Assembly: GCA_002369255.1 (NCBI GenBank)
Contig: DFFO01000059.1
Span: 1 to 24,052 of the forward strand
Direction of reading: 5' to 3'
Source: Lachnospiraceae bacterium UBA3774
GTDB taxonomy: Bacteria > Bacillota > Clostridia > Lachnospirales > Lachnospiraceae
DNA: 24,052 bases
Of this stretch, positions 1 to 7,471 are shown in pieces. The notes beneath the pieces were generated by a model, which was not told the DNA's origin, searched no databases, and saw only the letters and a program-made list of their open reading frames with translations. The position numbers and the translations under genes are program-made. Numbering within the stretch: position 1 is the first letter of the stretch; the number at the start of each line of letters is the position of its first letter.

Positions 1-47
1 CCTCCGCCGTGACAGGGCGGCGCTCTAACCAACTGAGCCATCGGGCC
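1..47 (-). tRNA. tRNA-Asp (GTC), partial
   Basis: Read on the minus strand, the sequence begins GGCCCGA, followed by a D-arm (GCTCAGTTGGTTAGAGC) and an anticodon stem CCGCC/GGCGG closing a CTGTCAC loop, so the anticodon is GTC (Asp). The window edge cuts off the variable loop, T-arm and 3' end. It is the last visible member of a minus-strand tRNA group and starts only 12 bases after a terminator-like hairpin. Confidence 0.93.
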
Positions 48-59
48 ATTAATAAAAAT

Positions 60-84
60 ACAAGGTCCCTTCTCGGGACCTTGT
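60..84 (-). terminator. Terminator-like hairpin between tRNA-CAT and tRNA-Asp
   Basis: A perfect 10-bp inverted repeat (ACAAGGTCCC / GGGACCTTGT) with a 5-base loop. On the minus strand it is followed by TATTTTTATT, so it looks like an intrinsic terminator for the tRNA-Glu/tRNA-CAT transcript. The U-tract is interrupted by A residues, which may make it leaky, and tRNA-Asp follows almost at once. Confidence 0.7.
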
Positions 85-92
85 AAAAAGTG

Positions 93-166
93 TGGACCCT
101 CGGGGACTCGAACCCAGGACCGACCGGTTATGAGCCGGTTGCTCTAACCAACTGAGCTAAGGGTCC
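93..166 (-). tRNA. tRNA with CAT anticodon (Ile2 or elongator Met)
   Basis: A complete 74-base cloverleaf: acceptor GGACCCT/AGGGTCC, a D-arm, the anticodon stem ACCGG/CCGGT closing a CTCATAA loop (anticodon CAT), and a T-arm with GGTTCGAGT. CCA is not encoded; the bases after the discriminator A are CAC. CAT can be elongator Met or the Ile2 tRNA whose C34 is changed to lysidine by TilS. The GGACC-type acceptor resembles Firmicute Ile2 tRNAs as I recall them, but I cannot settle this by eye. Confidence 0.9.
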
Positions 167-169
167 AAA

Positions 170-241
170 TGACTCCACCGGGAATTGAACCCGGGTTACC
201 GCCGTGAAAGGGCGATGTCTTAACCTCTTGACCATGGAGCC
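170..241 (-). tRNA. tRNA-Glu (TTC)
   Basis: A 72-base cloverleaf on the minus strand: acceptor GGCTCCA paired with TGGAGTC (one G-T pair), a D-arm GGTCAAGAGGTTAAGAC, a CTTTCAC anticodon loop giving TTC (Glu), and a T-arm GGGTTCAATTCCC. CCA is not encoded. It lies 3 bases upstream of the tRNA-CAT gene and is the first tRNA after the promoter, so the two are surely co-transcribed. Confidence 0.95.
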
Positions 242-272
242 CCAAAACTCTGCAAATCACAGAGCGAATGAT

Positions 273-301
273 ATACTACCATAGCTTTTTTGAAAATGCA
301 A
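273..301 (-). promoter_or_regulatory. Candidate promoter of the tRNA operon
   Basis: On the minus strand, TTGCAT (296-301) and TAGTAT (273-278) are 17 bases apart, about 30 bases upstream of tRNA-Glu. The hexamers match the sigma-A consensus only moderately (3/6 and 4/6), but position and spacing fit the start of the tRNA transcript. Confidence 0.45.
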
Positions 302-353
302 GAAAAAATTCGTATTTTTGTTTATCAAAGCCAAAACTCCCGCCCGAAAAACA

Positions 354-382
354 TTGAAAAATCCGAAAAAATCTGCGATACT
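354..382 (+). promoter_or_regulatory. Sigma-A-like promoter of dapA
   Basis: TTGAAA (354-359), a 17-base spacer and GATACT (377-382), with TG at 374-375 forming an extended -10. Transcription would start about 390, leaving a leader of about 35 bases, too short for a lysine riboswitch. It is divergent from the tRNA operon. Confidence 0.6.
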
Positions 383-425
383 ATATTTTAGTTTAAAAAC
401 CTCTTAATCATAAGGAGAATACGTT

Positions 426-1313
426 ATGAAAAAAACACCCGTATTTAAAGGCGTCGCAACTGCTCTTATCACGCCTTTCAATGATTCCGGCATAGATTTT
501 AACGCTTTTAAGAGACTTGTGGATTGGCAGATAGACGAAGGGGTAAATGCCATTGTTATCTGCGGCACTACCGGCGAAAAGTCCACCCTTGGAGACGCGG
601 AGCACAGACACCTGCTTGAGTATGCGGTAAATTATATCAACGGGCGCGTTCCCGTAATTGCCGGTACCGGTTCAAACGATATTGCTTATTCGGTATCCAT
701 GACAAGACACGCCTGTCAGGTAGGCGCCGACGCAGTCCTTTGCGTCACTCCCTACTACAACAAGGCCACGCAGGGTGGGTTGATCCAATCCTACTATACC
801 GTAGCCGACGCAGCTACAAAGCCCGTCATCCTTTACAACGTTCCTTCGCGCACGGGCGTCGGGATAGAGCCTGAGACCTACGTAAAGCTCGGTGAACACG
901 AAAACATCGTTGCCATAAAGGAAGCAAACGGAAATATCTCAAAGATCGTCGAGACCTTTGCCGCGGCAGGCGATCTGCTTGACATTTACTCCGGAAACGA
1001 CGATCAGATAGTCCCCATTCTTTCCATGGGCGGTATCGGCGTTATCTCGGTTTTGTCAAATCCTATGCCCGCAGCTACGGCAGAGCTTTGCCGCCGCTTT
1101 TTTGAAGGCGACGTCGAGGGAAGCGCAAAAATGCAAAAAGAGCTTCTTCCTCTTATCAAAGCGCTGTTTTGCGAAGTCAATCCCATTCCCGTCAAAGCAG
1201 CCATGGCCGCGATGGGCTTTTGCGAAAACAGGCTGAGACTTCCTCTCGTGCCCATGGAACCCGCTCATGAGGCAGTTCTCCTCGCCGAGATGAAAAAGCT
1301 GAATCTGATCTGA
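426..1313 (+). CDS. dapA: 4-hydroxy-tetrahydrodipicolinate synthase DapA
   Basis: A cytosolic (beta/alpha)8-barrel enzyme that condenses pyruvate with aspartate semialdehyde, the first committed step to diaminopimelate and lysine. At 295 residues it has the usual family length. Visible signatures are the GTTGEKSTL loop (T48, T49), Y110 and the YNVPSRTGV segment with Y137 and R142, and the Schiff-base lysine K165 in IKEANGN. The ATG is preceded by AAGGAG at a normal distance. It is the first gene of a plus-strand unit with dapB 64 bases downstream, separated by a GC-rich hairpin. The short leader shows no lysine riboswitch, so any control would be by feedback on the enzyme or by another transcription factor. 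Confidence 0.97.
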   Translation: MKKTPVFKGVATALITPFNDSGIDFNAFKRLVDWQIDEGVNAIVICGTTGEKSTLGDAEHRHLLEYAVNYINGRVPVIAGTGSNDIAYSVSMTRHACQVGADAVLCVTPYYNKATQGGLIQSYYTVADAATKPVILYNVPSRTGVGIEPETYVKLGEHENIVAIKEANGNISKIVETFAAAGDLLDIYSGNDDQIVPILSMGGIGVISVLSNPMPAATAELCRRFFEGDVEGSAKMQKELLPLIKALFCEVNPIPVKAAMAAMGFCENRLRLPLVPMEPAHEAVLLAEMKKLNLI

Positions 1314-1321
1314 AAAAGATG

Positions 1322-1345
1322 CGCGGCGGCAGTTTCCCCGCCGCG
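1322..1345 (+). terminator. GC-rich hairpin between dapA and dapB
   Basis: An 8-bp perfect stem (CGCGGCGG / CCGCCGCG) with an 8-base loop, followed by TTAATTCATTTT, starting 8 bases after the dapA stop. The U-tract is weak, so it may act as a partial terminator or an mRNA-stabilising element that lowers dapB and mutS2 expression relative to dapA. This role is inferred. Confidence 0.4.
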
Positions 1346-1377
1346 TTAATTCATTTTATAGAAAGAATGGTGTAAAT

Positions 1378-2124
1378 ATGAAAATATTGGTTTCCGGACT
1401 TGGCGGATATATGGGAAAAGAGATCGCAAAGCTTGCCTTAGACGGTTTTAAGGAGGCTGAGCTCGCCGGCGGCGTCGATATAAACGGCTGCGCCGACTTT
1501 GATGTGCCTTGCGAGACGTCTTTTGGCGATTGCCGCACATCCGCAGACTGCATTATCGATTTTTCGCATCATAGCGCGACTAAGGATCTTGTCCGTTTCG
1601 CCGTGGGCAGCAATACTCCCCTCGTTATCGGAACCACCGGACAAACCGACGACGAGCAGGAATGCATACGAACGGCTTCCGAAAAAATCCCCGTTTTCTT
1701 TGCATCGAATTACTCTATGGGTGTAGCCCTGCTGGTTGAGCTTGCAAAAAAGACAGTTTCCGCTTTCCCGGAAGCGGATATTGAAATAGTTGAAACACAC
1801 CACAACAGAAAGGTTGACGCGCCCAGCGGCACGGCTCTTACTCTTGCAAAAGAGATCGCTTCCGTTCTGGACGGCGCCTCCATCAAGTGTGGGCGCAGCG
1901 GTCAGGGAAAACGCGAGCCCGGGGAGATCGGCATTTCGGCAGTTCGCCGTGGGAACATCACCGGCATACATGAAGTTCTTGTCAGCACGCCAAACCAGAC
2001 GATCACTTTAAAGCATGAAGCGCACAGCAGAGCGCTCTTTGCTGAAGGCGCACTCACCGCAGCGGCCTGGCTCATGGGAAAACCTGCCGGGCTTTACAAC
2101 ATGAAAAACATCATCGAAAATTAA
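1378..2124 (+). CDS. dapB: 4-hydroxy-tetrahydrodipicolinate reductase DapB
   Basis: An NAD(P)H-dependent reductase that acts directly after DapA in diaminopimelate/lysine synthesis. The 248-residue protein starts with a Rossmann dinucleotide motif (SGLGGYMG, residues 6-13), has the GTTG segment at 85-88, and carries the catalytic and substrate-binding block ETHHNRKVDAPSGT with H141, H142 and K145. Length and motif order are normal. The ribosome binding site is weak (GAAAG upstream), in contrast to dapA. Substrate hand-over from the upstream gene fits a dapA-dapB operon. The stop lies 25 bases before the mutS2 start. Confidence 0.96.
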   Translation: MKILVSGLGGYMGKEIAKLALDGFKEAELAGGVDINGCADFDVPCETSFGDCRTSADCIIDFSHHSATKDLVRFAVGSNTPLVIGTTGQTDDEQECIRTASEKIPVFFASNYSMGVALLVELAKKTVSAFPEADIEIVETHHNRKVDAPSGTALTLAKEIASVLDGASIKCGRSGQGKREPGEIGISAVRRGNITGIHEVLVSTPNQTITLKHEAHSRALFAEGALTAAAWLMGKPAGLYNMKNIIEN

Positions 2125-2149
2125 ACGCTGATGTTTTATATGCAGTTTT

Positions 2150-4501
2150 ATGAACTCTAAAGCCTTACATACACTCGAATACGATAAGATCATAGAAAAA
2201 CTCTGCTCTTACGCAGTCACCGACGCGGGCAAACGCCTCTGCGCCGAGCTTACGCCGAAAAACGATATCGGCGCGATCGTTTCTGCGCAGGGACAGACCA
2301 CCGACGCAAGGCTTCGCATTTCTTCTTGCGGAAGCACGTCCTTCGGCGGCGTAAAAAATTATCTCGCATCATTAAAACGTCTTGAAGTAGGCGGCTTTTT
2401 AAGCGCGCCCGAGCTGCTTTCCATCAGCTCATCTCTTGACGCGGCGGCAAGAGCCAAGGCCTATGGCAGAAGGGGCGACGACGAGACCGAAGACTCTCTT
2501 TCACCGCTGTTTTCCGCGATAGAGCCCTTATCTTCACTCAATTCCGAAATAAAACGCTGTATCATTTCCGAAGAAGAGATCAGCGATGACGCAAGCCCCG
2601 GATTAAAAAGCGTCCGCCGCTCTATTCGGCTCACAAACGAAAAAATACATTCTCAGCTAAACTCTCTCCTTGTCAGCGCCCGCACTTATCTGCAGGACGG
2701 TGTGATCACGATGCGCGACGGGCGGTATTGTCTTCCGGTAAAGGCAGAATACAAATCTCAGGTTTCCGGGCTGATACATGATCAGTCCGGCAGCGGATCC
2801 ACATATTTTGTGGAACCCATGTCTGTTGTAAAACTGAACAACGAGCTCAAAGAGCTGTTTATCCGCGAGCAAAAGGAGATCGAAGCCGTTCTTGCCTCCC
2901 TCAGTCTTGCTGCTTCGGAATATATCGCTCAGCTTGAAACCGACTATCATGTGCTTACGGAGCTTGATTTTATTTTTGCAAAAGCTGCTTTTTCCGCTTC
3001 ATACAGGGGTACTGAGCCGGATTTTTCTCCGGACAGGATCATAAACATAAAAAAAGCTCGCCACCCGCTGATCTCAAAAGAGACCGTCGTTCCTATCGAC
3101 GTCCGCCTCGGAGACGGTTTTGATCTTCTTATCATTACCGGTCCGAATACCGGCGGAAAGACAGTGACCTTAAAAACCGTCGGTCTGCTCAGCCTGATGG
3201 GAATGGCCGGCCTTCATATCCCGGCCGACGACGGATCAAAGCTCTCTGTTTTTGACGAGGTCTTTGCCGATATAGGAGACGAGCAGAGCATCGAACAAAG
3301 CCTGAGCACTTTTTCCGCTCACATGACCAATATCGTACAGATTATGGAAAAAGCGGATGGTAATTCTCTCGTTCTTTTTGATGAGCTCGGTGCAGGAACA
3401 GATCCCACCGAAGGTGCAGCCCTTGCGATATCGATACTGTCGCGGCTTCATTCTTTCGGAATAAGAACAATAGCCACCACCCATTACAGCGAGCTCAAAC
3501 TGTTTGCCCTGTCAACCGCAGGCGTCGAAAATGCTTCCTGCGAATTCGACGTGGCAACGCTCAGACCTACATACAGACTGCTTATCGGCGTCCCCGGCAA
3601 GAGCAATGCCTTTGCCATATCCAAAAAGCTCGGTCTTCCGGACTACATCATCGATGACGCCAAAGCCGCCATAGGAGCCAGTGACGAAGCGTTTGAAGAC
3701 GTTATCTCCGATCTTGAAGACCGCAGAAAAAACATGGAAAATCAGGAGGCTGAGGCAGCCAGACTTCGCTTGGAAATAGAATCTTTAAAAAACGAATTGT
3801 CCGAAAAGCAGGAACGCCTTGAAGCCCAAAAAGCAAGAATCCTTCAGGATGCAAAAGATGAAGCGCGAAAAATCCTTCAGGACGCGAAAGATTCCGCTGA
3901 CAAAGCCATACGCGCACTAAACAAGGCAGGCGTTTCTGTTTCAAAAGAAGCCGAAGCGGAAAGAAGCGCTCTTCGCGAAAAAATCTCAAAAACAAGCGGC
4001 GGTTTCGGGCTAAACACAAAGAAAAATGACAAGCTCAGATCCTCCGATCTTCATATCGGCGACGGTGTCAGAGTGTTGTCCATGAACCTTAACGGCACCG
4101 TAAGCACGCTTCCCGATCAGAAAGGCAATCTTTTTGTTCAGATGGGAATACTGCGTTCTCAGGTAAACATTTCAGATATAGAACTCCTCGAAGGAGAAGA
4201 AGACGCGGCCATCTCGTCTGTCAGCACGTCCTCTATCGGCAAAAACAAATCTCTTTCTGTCTCTACAGAGATCAATCTTGTCGGGATGCGCGTGGACGAA
4301 GCAATGCCGGAGCTTGACAAATATCTTGACGACGCGTATCTCGCACATCTTTCCGAAGTCAGGATCATCCACGGGAGGGGCACGGGCGCACTGAAATCAG
4401 CTGTTCAGACTATGCTTCGCAATAATAAAAACATAAAAGAATACCGTACCGCACAGTACAACGAGGGCGGATACGGCGTTACGATAGCGGTGTTTAAATA
4501 A
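2150..4501 (+). CDS. mutS2: MutS2 (ribosome-collision/recombination ATPase with Smr domain)
   Basis: A 783-residue MutS2 homologue without the mismatch-recognition domain of MutS. The MutS core carries Walker A GPNTGGKT at 331-338 and the Walker B/signature block DELGAGTDPTEG from residue 411. A long charged coiled coil follows (about 515-620), including two 11-residue repeats (ILQDAKDEARK and ILQDAKDSADK, 564-585). The C-terminal Smr domain ends with HGRGTGAL at 741-748. In B. subtilis MutS2 splits collided ribosomes; in other bacteria it suppresses recombination. The Smr N-terminal LDLRG motif reads INLVGM here, so nuclease activity is doubtful. No clear Shine-Dalgarno precedes the ATG; translation may depend on coupling to dapB, which ends 25 bases upstream. 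Confidence 0.95.
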   Translation: MNSKALHTLEYDKIIEKLCSYAVTDAGKRLCAELTPKNDIGAIVSAQGQTTDARLRISSCGSTSFGGVKNYLASLKRLEVGGFLSAPELLSISSSLDAAARAKAYGRRGDDETEDSLSPLFSAIEPLSSLNSEIKRCIISEEEISDDASPGLKSVRRSIRLTNEKIHSQLNSLLVSARTYLQDGVITMRDGRYCLPVKAEYKSQVSGLIHDQSGSGSTYFVEPMSVVKLNNELKELFIREQKEIEAVLASLSLAASEYIAQLETDYHVLTELDFIFAKAAFSASYRGTEPDFSPDRIINIKKARHPLISKETVVPIDVRLGDGFDLLIITGPNTGGKTVTLKTVGLLSLMGMAGLHIPADDGSKLSVFDEVFADIGDEQSIEQSLSTFSAHMTNIVQIMEKADGNSLVLFDELGAGTDPTEGAALAISILSRLHSFGIRTIATTHYSELKLFALSTAGVENASCEFDVATLRPTYRLLIGVPGKSNAFAISKKLGLPDYIIDDAKAAIGASDEAFEDVISDLEDRRKNMENQEAEAARLRLEIESLKNELSEKQERLEAQKARILQDAKDEARKILQDAKDSADKAIRALNKAGVSVSKEAEAERSALREKISKTSGGFGLNTKKNDKLRSSDLHIGDGVRVLSMNLNGTVSTLPDQKGNLFVQMGILRSQVNISDIELLEGEEDAAISSVSTSSIGKNKSLSVSTEINLVGMRVDEAMPELDKYLDDAYLAHLSEVRIIHGRGTGALKSAVQTMLRNNKNIKEYRTAQYNEGGYGVTIAVFK

Positions 4502-4509
4502 ACCGCGGC

Positions 4510-4947
4510 CTATTTATTAATATATCTGATAATATTTTTAAGAATAATGATCCGGTCGTTATCATTTCTGGTACGGCCGATTATTTTTCCCTTCGCTGGC
4601 CTTTCCCCGTCGGGTATGACAAAAACGAATCCGCCTGAAGGAAGCTCATAAGGGTTTTTATCAAGCGCTTCGCACACTTCTATGCTCTCCTGCTTTACAG
4701 GTATGTCAGCAGATACTGCTTCAAGTCCGCATGCAAGCGTTTCTCCGAGCCGCCAAAGCGCTCTGTATACGCCTCCTTCTTCAATCCTGACGAAAATAGC
4801 GTCTTTTGGAGGATCACAGATTTCCACGCATTTTTGTACGTCATCAAGGAAAGCTTTCGAAAACTTTTTCAGCAGCAACTCTCTGTTTTCCGACGCAAGC
4901 GCGGCGGCGCCGGTATCTCCGGCATTACCCGTCATACAGATGATCAT
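4510..4947 (-). CDS. Stand-alone C-terminal domain of an AIR synthase/HypE-like protein
   Basis: A 145-residue protein matching only the C-terminal (PurM-C-like) half of the clostridial AIR-synthase-related/HypE-like family. The diagnostic run is IPVKQESIEVCEALDKNPYE (about residues 84-103), followed by a GGFVFVIPDGE strand and IIGR. The EGGVYRALWRLGE helix also fits. The usual N-terminal ATP-binding half is absent and the protein starts about where the interdomain linker would be. Its start overlaps the stop of the 36-residue membrane protein gene (ATGA), so it is translationally coupled. It is convergent with mutS2, with only 8 bases between. Without the ATP-binding half it cannot be a complete AIR synthase; its function is unknown. 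The family call rests on remembered motifs. Confidence 0.7.
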   Translation of the reverse strand: MIICMTGNAGDTGAAALASENRELLLKKFSKAFLDDVQKCVEICDPPKDAIFVRIEEGGVYRALWRLGETLACGLEAVSADIPVKQESIEVCEALDKNPYELPSGGFVFVIPDGERPAKGKIIGRTRNDNDRIIILKNIIRYINK

Positions 4948-5054
4948 ATGTTGAAAAGCTCGAGCGCAAGCGGAAGAACCATCGCAATTACAAGGATAAC
5001 CGCAATGATCGTTATGATTATCCTCTGGGTCTTTTTGTTGTTGAAATTAAACAT
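4944..5054 (-). CDS. Small single-span membrane protein (36 residues)
   Basis: An unannotated-size gene: a polar, basic N-terminus (MFNFNNKKTQR) followed by one hydrophobic helix (IIITIIAVILVIAMVLPLAL, residues 12-31) and a short tail. It has the best ribosome binding site of its cluster (GGGAGGAAAG, 5056-5065, just before ATG), starts 8 bases inside the end of nth, and its stop overlaps the start of the AIR-synthase-like gene as ATGA. The strong SD and the double overlap argue that it is real. Similar short proteins with a basic head and one helix occur in Clostridia and lactobacilli (the DUF4044 type is comparable in layout), but I cannot assign it to a family. Function is unknown. Confidence 0.75.
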   Translation of the reverse strand: MFNFNNKKTQRIIITIIAVILVIAMVLPLALELFNI

Positions 5055-5685
5055 TCTTTCCTCCCGTGGGGCAAACGTCACACAAAAAACAGTTTTCGCA
5101 GGCGGGTCTTCTCGCTGTGCAGATAGTTCTCCCCAACGTTATTATATGGCTATTATATGAAATCCAATGATCTTTTGGAAGTACCTTCATTAAATCGTAT
5201 TCTATCTTTTCCGGGTCTGACTGCTTTGTCAGTCCGAGCTTGTTTGATATTCTTTTTACGTGCGTGTCCACCACTACGCTCGGCTCCCCGAAGACCGTCC
5301 CGCGTATTACGTTTGCGGTCTTTCTTCCGACTCCCGCAAGTGCAGTAAGCTCAGGGATGGAGGACGGCACCTCCCCGCCGTATTTTACGTCTATCTCTCT
5401 GCTGCACGCAATGATATTGGCCGCCTTGCTTCTGAAAAATCCGCAGGGATGAATAATCGCTTCCACGTCGCTTTGATTTGCGCACCCCAGCTCATGAGCG
5501 TCAGGATAACGCGCAAAAAGCTCCGGAGTTACAGTATTTACTCTTGCGTCGGTGCACTGCGCGCTGAGGATGACTGCTATCAACAGCTGCCACGCGTCCC
5601 TATGCGTCAGATAACAACGCACGTCTTTTCCGTATTGCATATCAAGCCTTGCAAGAATTTCCGAAACCCTTTCTTTTTTATTCAT
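5047..5685 (-). CDS. nth: Endonuclease III (DNA glycosylase/AP lyase)
   Basis: A base-excision repair enzyme that removes oxidised pyrimidines and cleaves the AP site. The 212-residue length is typical. The helix-hairpin-helix and catalytic lysine lie in LAGVGRKTANV (K122), and the catalytic aspartate is in VVDTHVKR (D140). The C-terminal [4Fe-4S] cluster motif C-x6-C-x2-C-x5-C is complete (C189, C196, C199, C205). It lies 22 bases downstream of the MATE transporter gene and overlaps the following micropeptide gene by 8 bases, so it probably belongs to a four-gene minus-strand unit. Confidence 0.97.
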   Translation of the reverse strand: MNKKERVSEILARLDMQYGKDVRCYLTHRDAWQLLIAVILSAQCTDARVNTVTPELFARYPDAHELGCANQSDVEAIIHPCGFFRSKAANIIACSREIDVKYGGEVPSSIPELTALAGVGRKTANVIRGTVFGEPSVVVDTHVKRISNKLGLTKQSDPEKIEYDLMKVLPKDHWISYNSHIITLGRTICTARRPACENCFLCDVCPTGGKNV

Positions 5686-5707
5686 AGCTATATCTTATAT
5701 TCCTTTT

Positions 5708-7213
5708 TCAGTCGTCAAGATCTGCCGCCGTTATTGACCGTCCCATTTCAGGACGGGGAAGAGCCCGGCTCTCCTTTGCCATGCTGCGGGCAAGCTCATC
5801 CTCTGCCTCACTCACCTGTTTCATTACTTTTCTTATTATAGGGATTGCAAGAAATATCGAAATAACGTCCGCTGTTCCCTGTACCGCGCACAGACCCATC
5901 TCGCCGAACAAAAACGCCATGGGAAATACTATCGGCAAAAAGCAGGTTCCTTGTCTGGCAATAGCCAAAAATACCGCTCCAAACGCGTCTCCTATCGCTC
6001 CGCAGAACATATTTACTATCATTACCCATCCGTGAGCCGCAAGCGCGATACATTGAAGTCTTATGCACAATGAACCGAGCCTGAGCAGATCCGCGTCGGT
6101 TTCACTAAACAATCCTATAAGCTGGTTTGAGAAAATTCCCATCAGCAGACCCATGATCGCGGCTCCGATTATGGCCGTCTTTGCGGCAAATTTATACGCA
6201 GTTCTCACTCTTTGATAGTTTTTTGCGCCCCAACTGTACCCCGCCACAGGCTGATATCCCTGGCCAAAGCCCAGCAAAAATCCGAACGGGAACATCATGA
6301 CCTTGGTGGACACGCCGATGGCGGCCAACATGGAGTCCGAGATGCCTCCGGCGATATTATTCAGTATTATTCCCGAAATGATCGACAGACCCGTCCTAAA
6401 GAGAGACGAGGAACCGACTGTAGTGACCTCTTTTACTATGTCTTTTTCGTAGGAAATATTTTTCAGCGAAAGACGAAGTTGCGTGTGTTTTAACAGGTAC
6501 GGCATAATAAGGATCAAAAAGCCGATGATTTTTGAAATAGCCGTTGCTATCGAAGCTCCCGCCACTTCAAGTCCGAGACCTGCGAAAGTCATTCCGAAAA
6601 TGTGAACTTCCTTCAGTATAAAGAACGGATCGAGAATGCAGTTTAGTATTCCGCCGATGCCCATGCCTATCATGGACAGCATCGCATTGCCCTCCGCGCG
6701 AAGAGTCTGGTTCATTACAAAACTGGTCGCCATAAAAGGAGCTGCATACAGAATATAGGTGGCGTAATCAATCGAATACTGCTCACACGTGGGTGTGGCT
6801 CCGAGCAATCTTACCATCGGCCCCACGAAAATCTTTCCGAACAGCAGTATAACCGCTCCGAAAATCAATGCGGAGAAAAACGAGGTGGACATGACCTTGT
6901 TTGCCTTTTCACTGTTTCCGGCCCCCAGCAGCCTTGAGATATAGCTTGCCGCGCCTACCGCAAGCATTGATCCTCCCATCATTATTATCATATCAAGCGA
7001 GGAGTTTACGCTTACCGCCGCCGTAGCCTGAGTTCCCAGTGAGCTGACAAAATACGTATCGGCAAGGCTGTAAATAGACGTGATAAGAAACGACAAAATC
7101 GTAGGCAGCGACATTTTTATTATCAGTCTGCCTACCGGAGCGTTCATCATCATTTGCTGACGGGCTGTTCTTTTTTCTTCTTTGCTTTTTTTCTTCGGAT
7201 CGTTAGTACTCAT
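5708..7213 (-). CDS. MATE family multidrug/Na+ efflux transporter (MepA-like)
   Basis: A 501-residue polytopic membrane protein with about 12 hydrophobic segments in two homologous halves. The N-terminal half contains the MATE-typical PTILSFLITSIYSLADTYFV (about 37-56) and LAVGAASYISRLLGAG. The second half contains the FGFLLGFGQGYQPVAGYSWG segment, characteristic of MepA/DinF-type MATE proteins. Such proteins export cationic drugs or metabolites using Na+ or H+; the substrate cannot be read from sequence. The first 30 residues and the last 40 are charged and cytosolic. A GGTGGAG ribosome binding site and a good promoter lie just upstream. It is divergent from the CarD-type gene and leads the nth unit. 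Confidence 0.93.
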   Translation of the reverse strand: MSTNDPKKKSKEEKRTARQQMMMNAPVGRLIIKMSLPTILSFLITSIYSLADTYFVSSLGTQATAAVSVNSSLDMIIMMGGSMLAVGAASYISRLLGAGNSEKANKVMSTSFFSALIFGAVILLFGKIFVGPMVRLLGATPTCEQYSIDYATYILYAAPFMATSFVMNQTLRAEGNAMLSMIGMGIGGILNCILDPFFILKEVHIFGMTFAGLGLEVAGASIATAISKIIGFLILIMPYLLKHTQLRLSLKNISYEKDIVKEVTTVGSSSLFRTGLSIISGIILNNIAGGISDSMLAAIGVSTKVMMFPFGFLLGFGQGYQPVAGYSWGAKNYQRVRTAYKFAAKTAIIGAAIMGLLMGIFSNQLIGLFSETDADLLRLGSLCIRLQCIALAAHGWVMIVNMFCGAIGDAFGAVFLAIARQGTCFLPIVFPMAFLFGEMGLCAVQGTADVISIFLAIPIIRKVMKQVSEAEDELARSMAKESRALPRPEMGRSITAADLDD

Positions 7214-7240
7214 ATTTGCTCCACCAAACGCATAGAAAAT

Positions 7241-7268
7241 ATTTTAACATCAATCGGCTTTTAGTCAA
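7241..7268 (-). promoter_or_regulatory. Sigma-A-like promoter of the MATE/nth unit
   Basis: On the minus strand, TTGACT (7263-7268) and TAAAAT (7241-7246) are separated by 16 bases, with TG one base before the -10 (extended -10). Hexamers match consensus 5/6 each. It lies 28 bases upstream of the MATE start codon. Confidence 0.65.
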
Positions 7269-7379
7269 GAATAGGATTTTTCTGCAGCATTTGACCAACT
7301 GATGCCGTTAGGGTTCCGTGAAAAACAAACATCTTTTTCTTTTAAAATTTATTCCGAATGGCTCTTGTGATTTAATCTG

Positions 7380-7419
7380 TTTATTTTTTGCTTAATATTC
7401 TGAATTTTATTTTTTGCTT
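7380..7419 (+). repeat. Two 14-bp direct repeats upstream of the CarD-type promoter
   Basis: TTTATTTTTTGCTT occurs at 7380-7393 and again at 7406-7419, a 26-bp period, with the second copy ending one base before the -35 hexamer. The position and T-richness suggest an UP element or a regulator-binding site. Confidence 0.6.
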
Positions 7420-7420
7420 T

Positions 7421-7449
7421 TTGAATTATTATTCGGAAAATGCTATAAT
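7421..7449 (+). promoter_or_regulatory. Strong promoter of the CarD-type gene
   Basis: TTGAAT (7421-7426), a 17-base spacer and a perfect TATAAT (7444-7449) preceded by TGC (extended -10). AAGGTGA follows as ribosome binding site before the ATG at 7472, leaving a leader of about 15 bases. Confidence 0.8.
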
Positions 7450-7471
7450 AAGTGAGTAAAAAGGTGACAAT

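Noticed and set aside
242..425. Lysine riboswitch or T-box upstream of dapA
   Set aside because: The predicted promoter leaves a leader of only about 35 bases, with no room or conserved elements for either.
1438..1971. 177-codon minus-strand open frame
   Set aside because: It lies antisense to dapB, which has all its family motifs; no SD and no recognisable product.
2131..2160. 8-codon open frame overlapping the mutS2 start (possible leader peptide)
   Set aside because: No SD, very short, and easily explained by chance in AT-rich sequence.
4487..4506. Hairpin at the mutS2 end as a bidirectional terminator
   Set aside because: The stem is short with a bulge and neither strand has a proper T-run.
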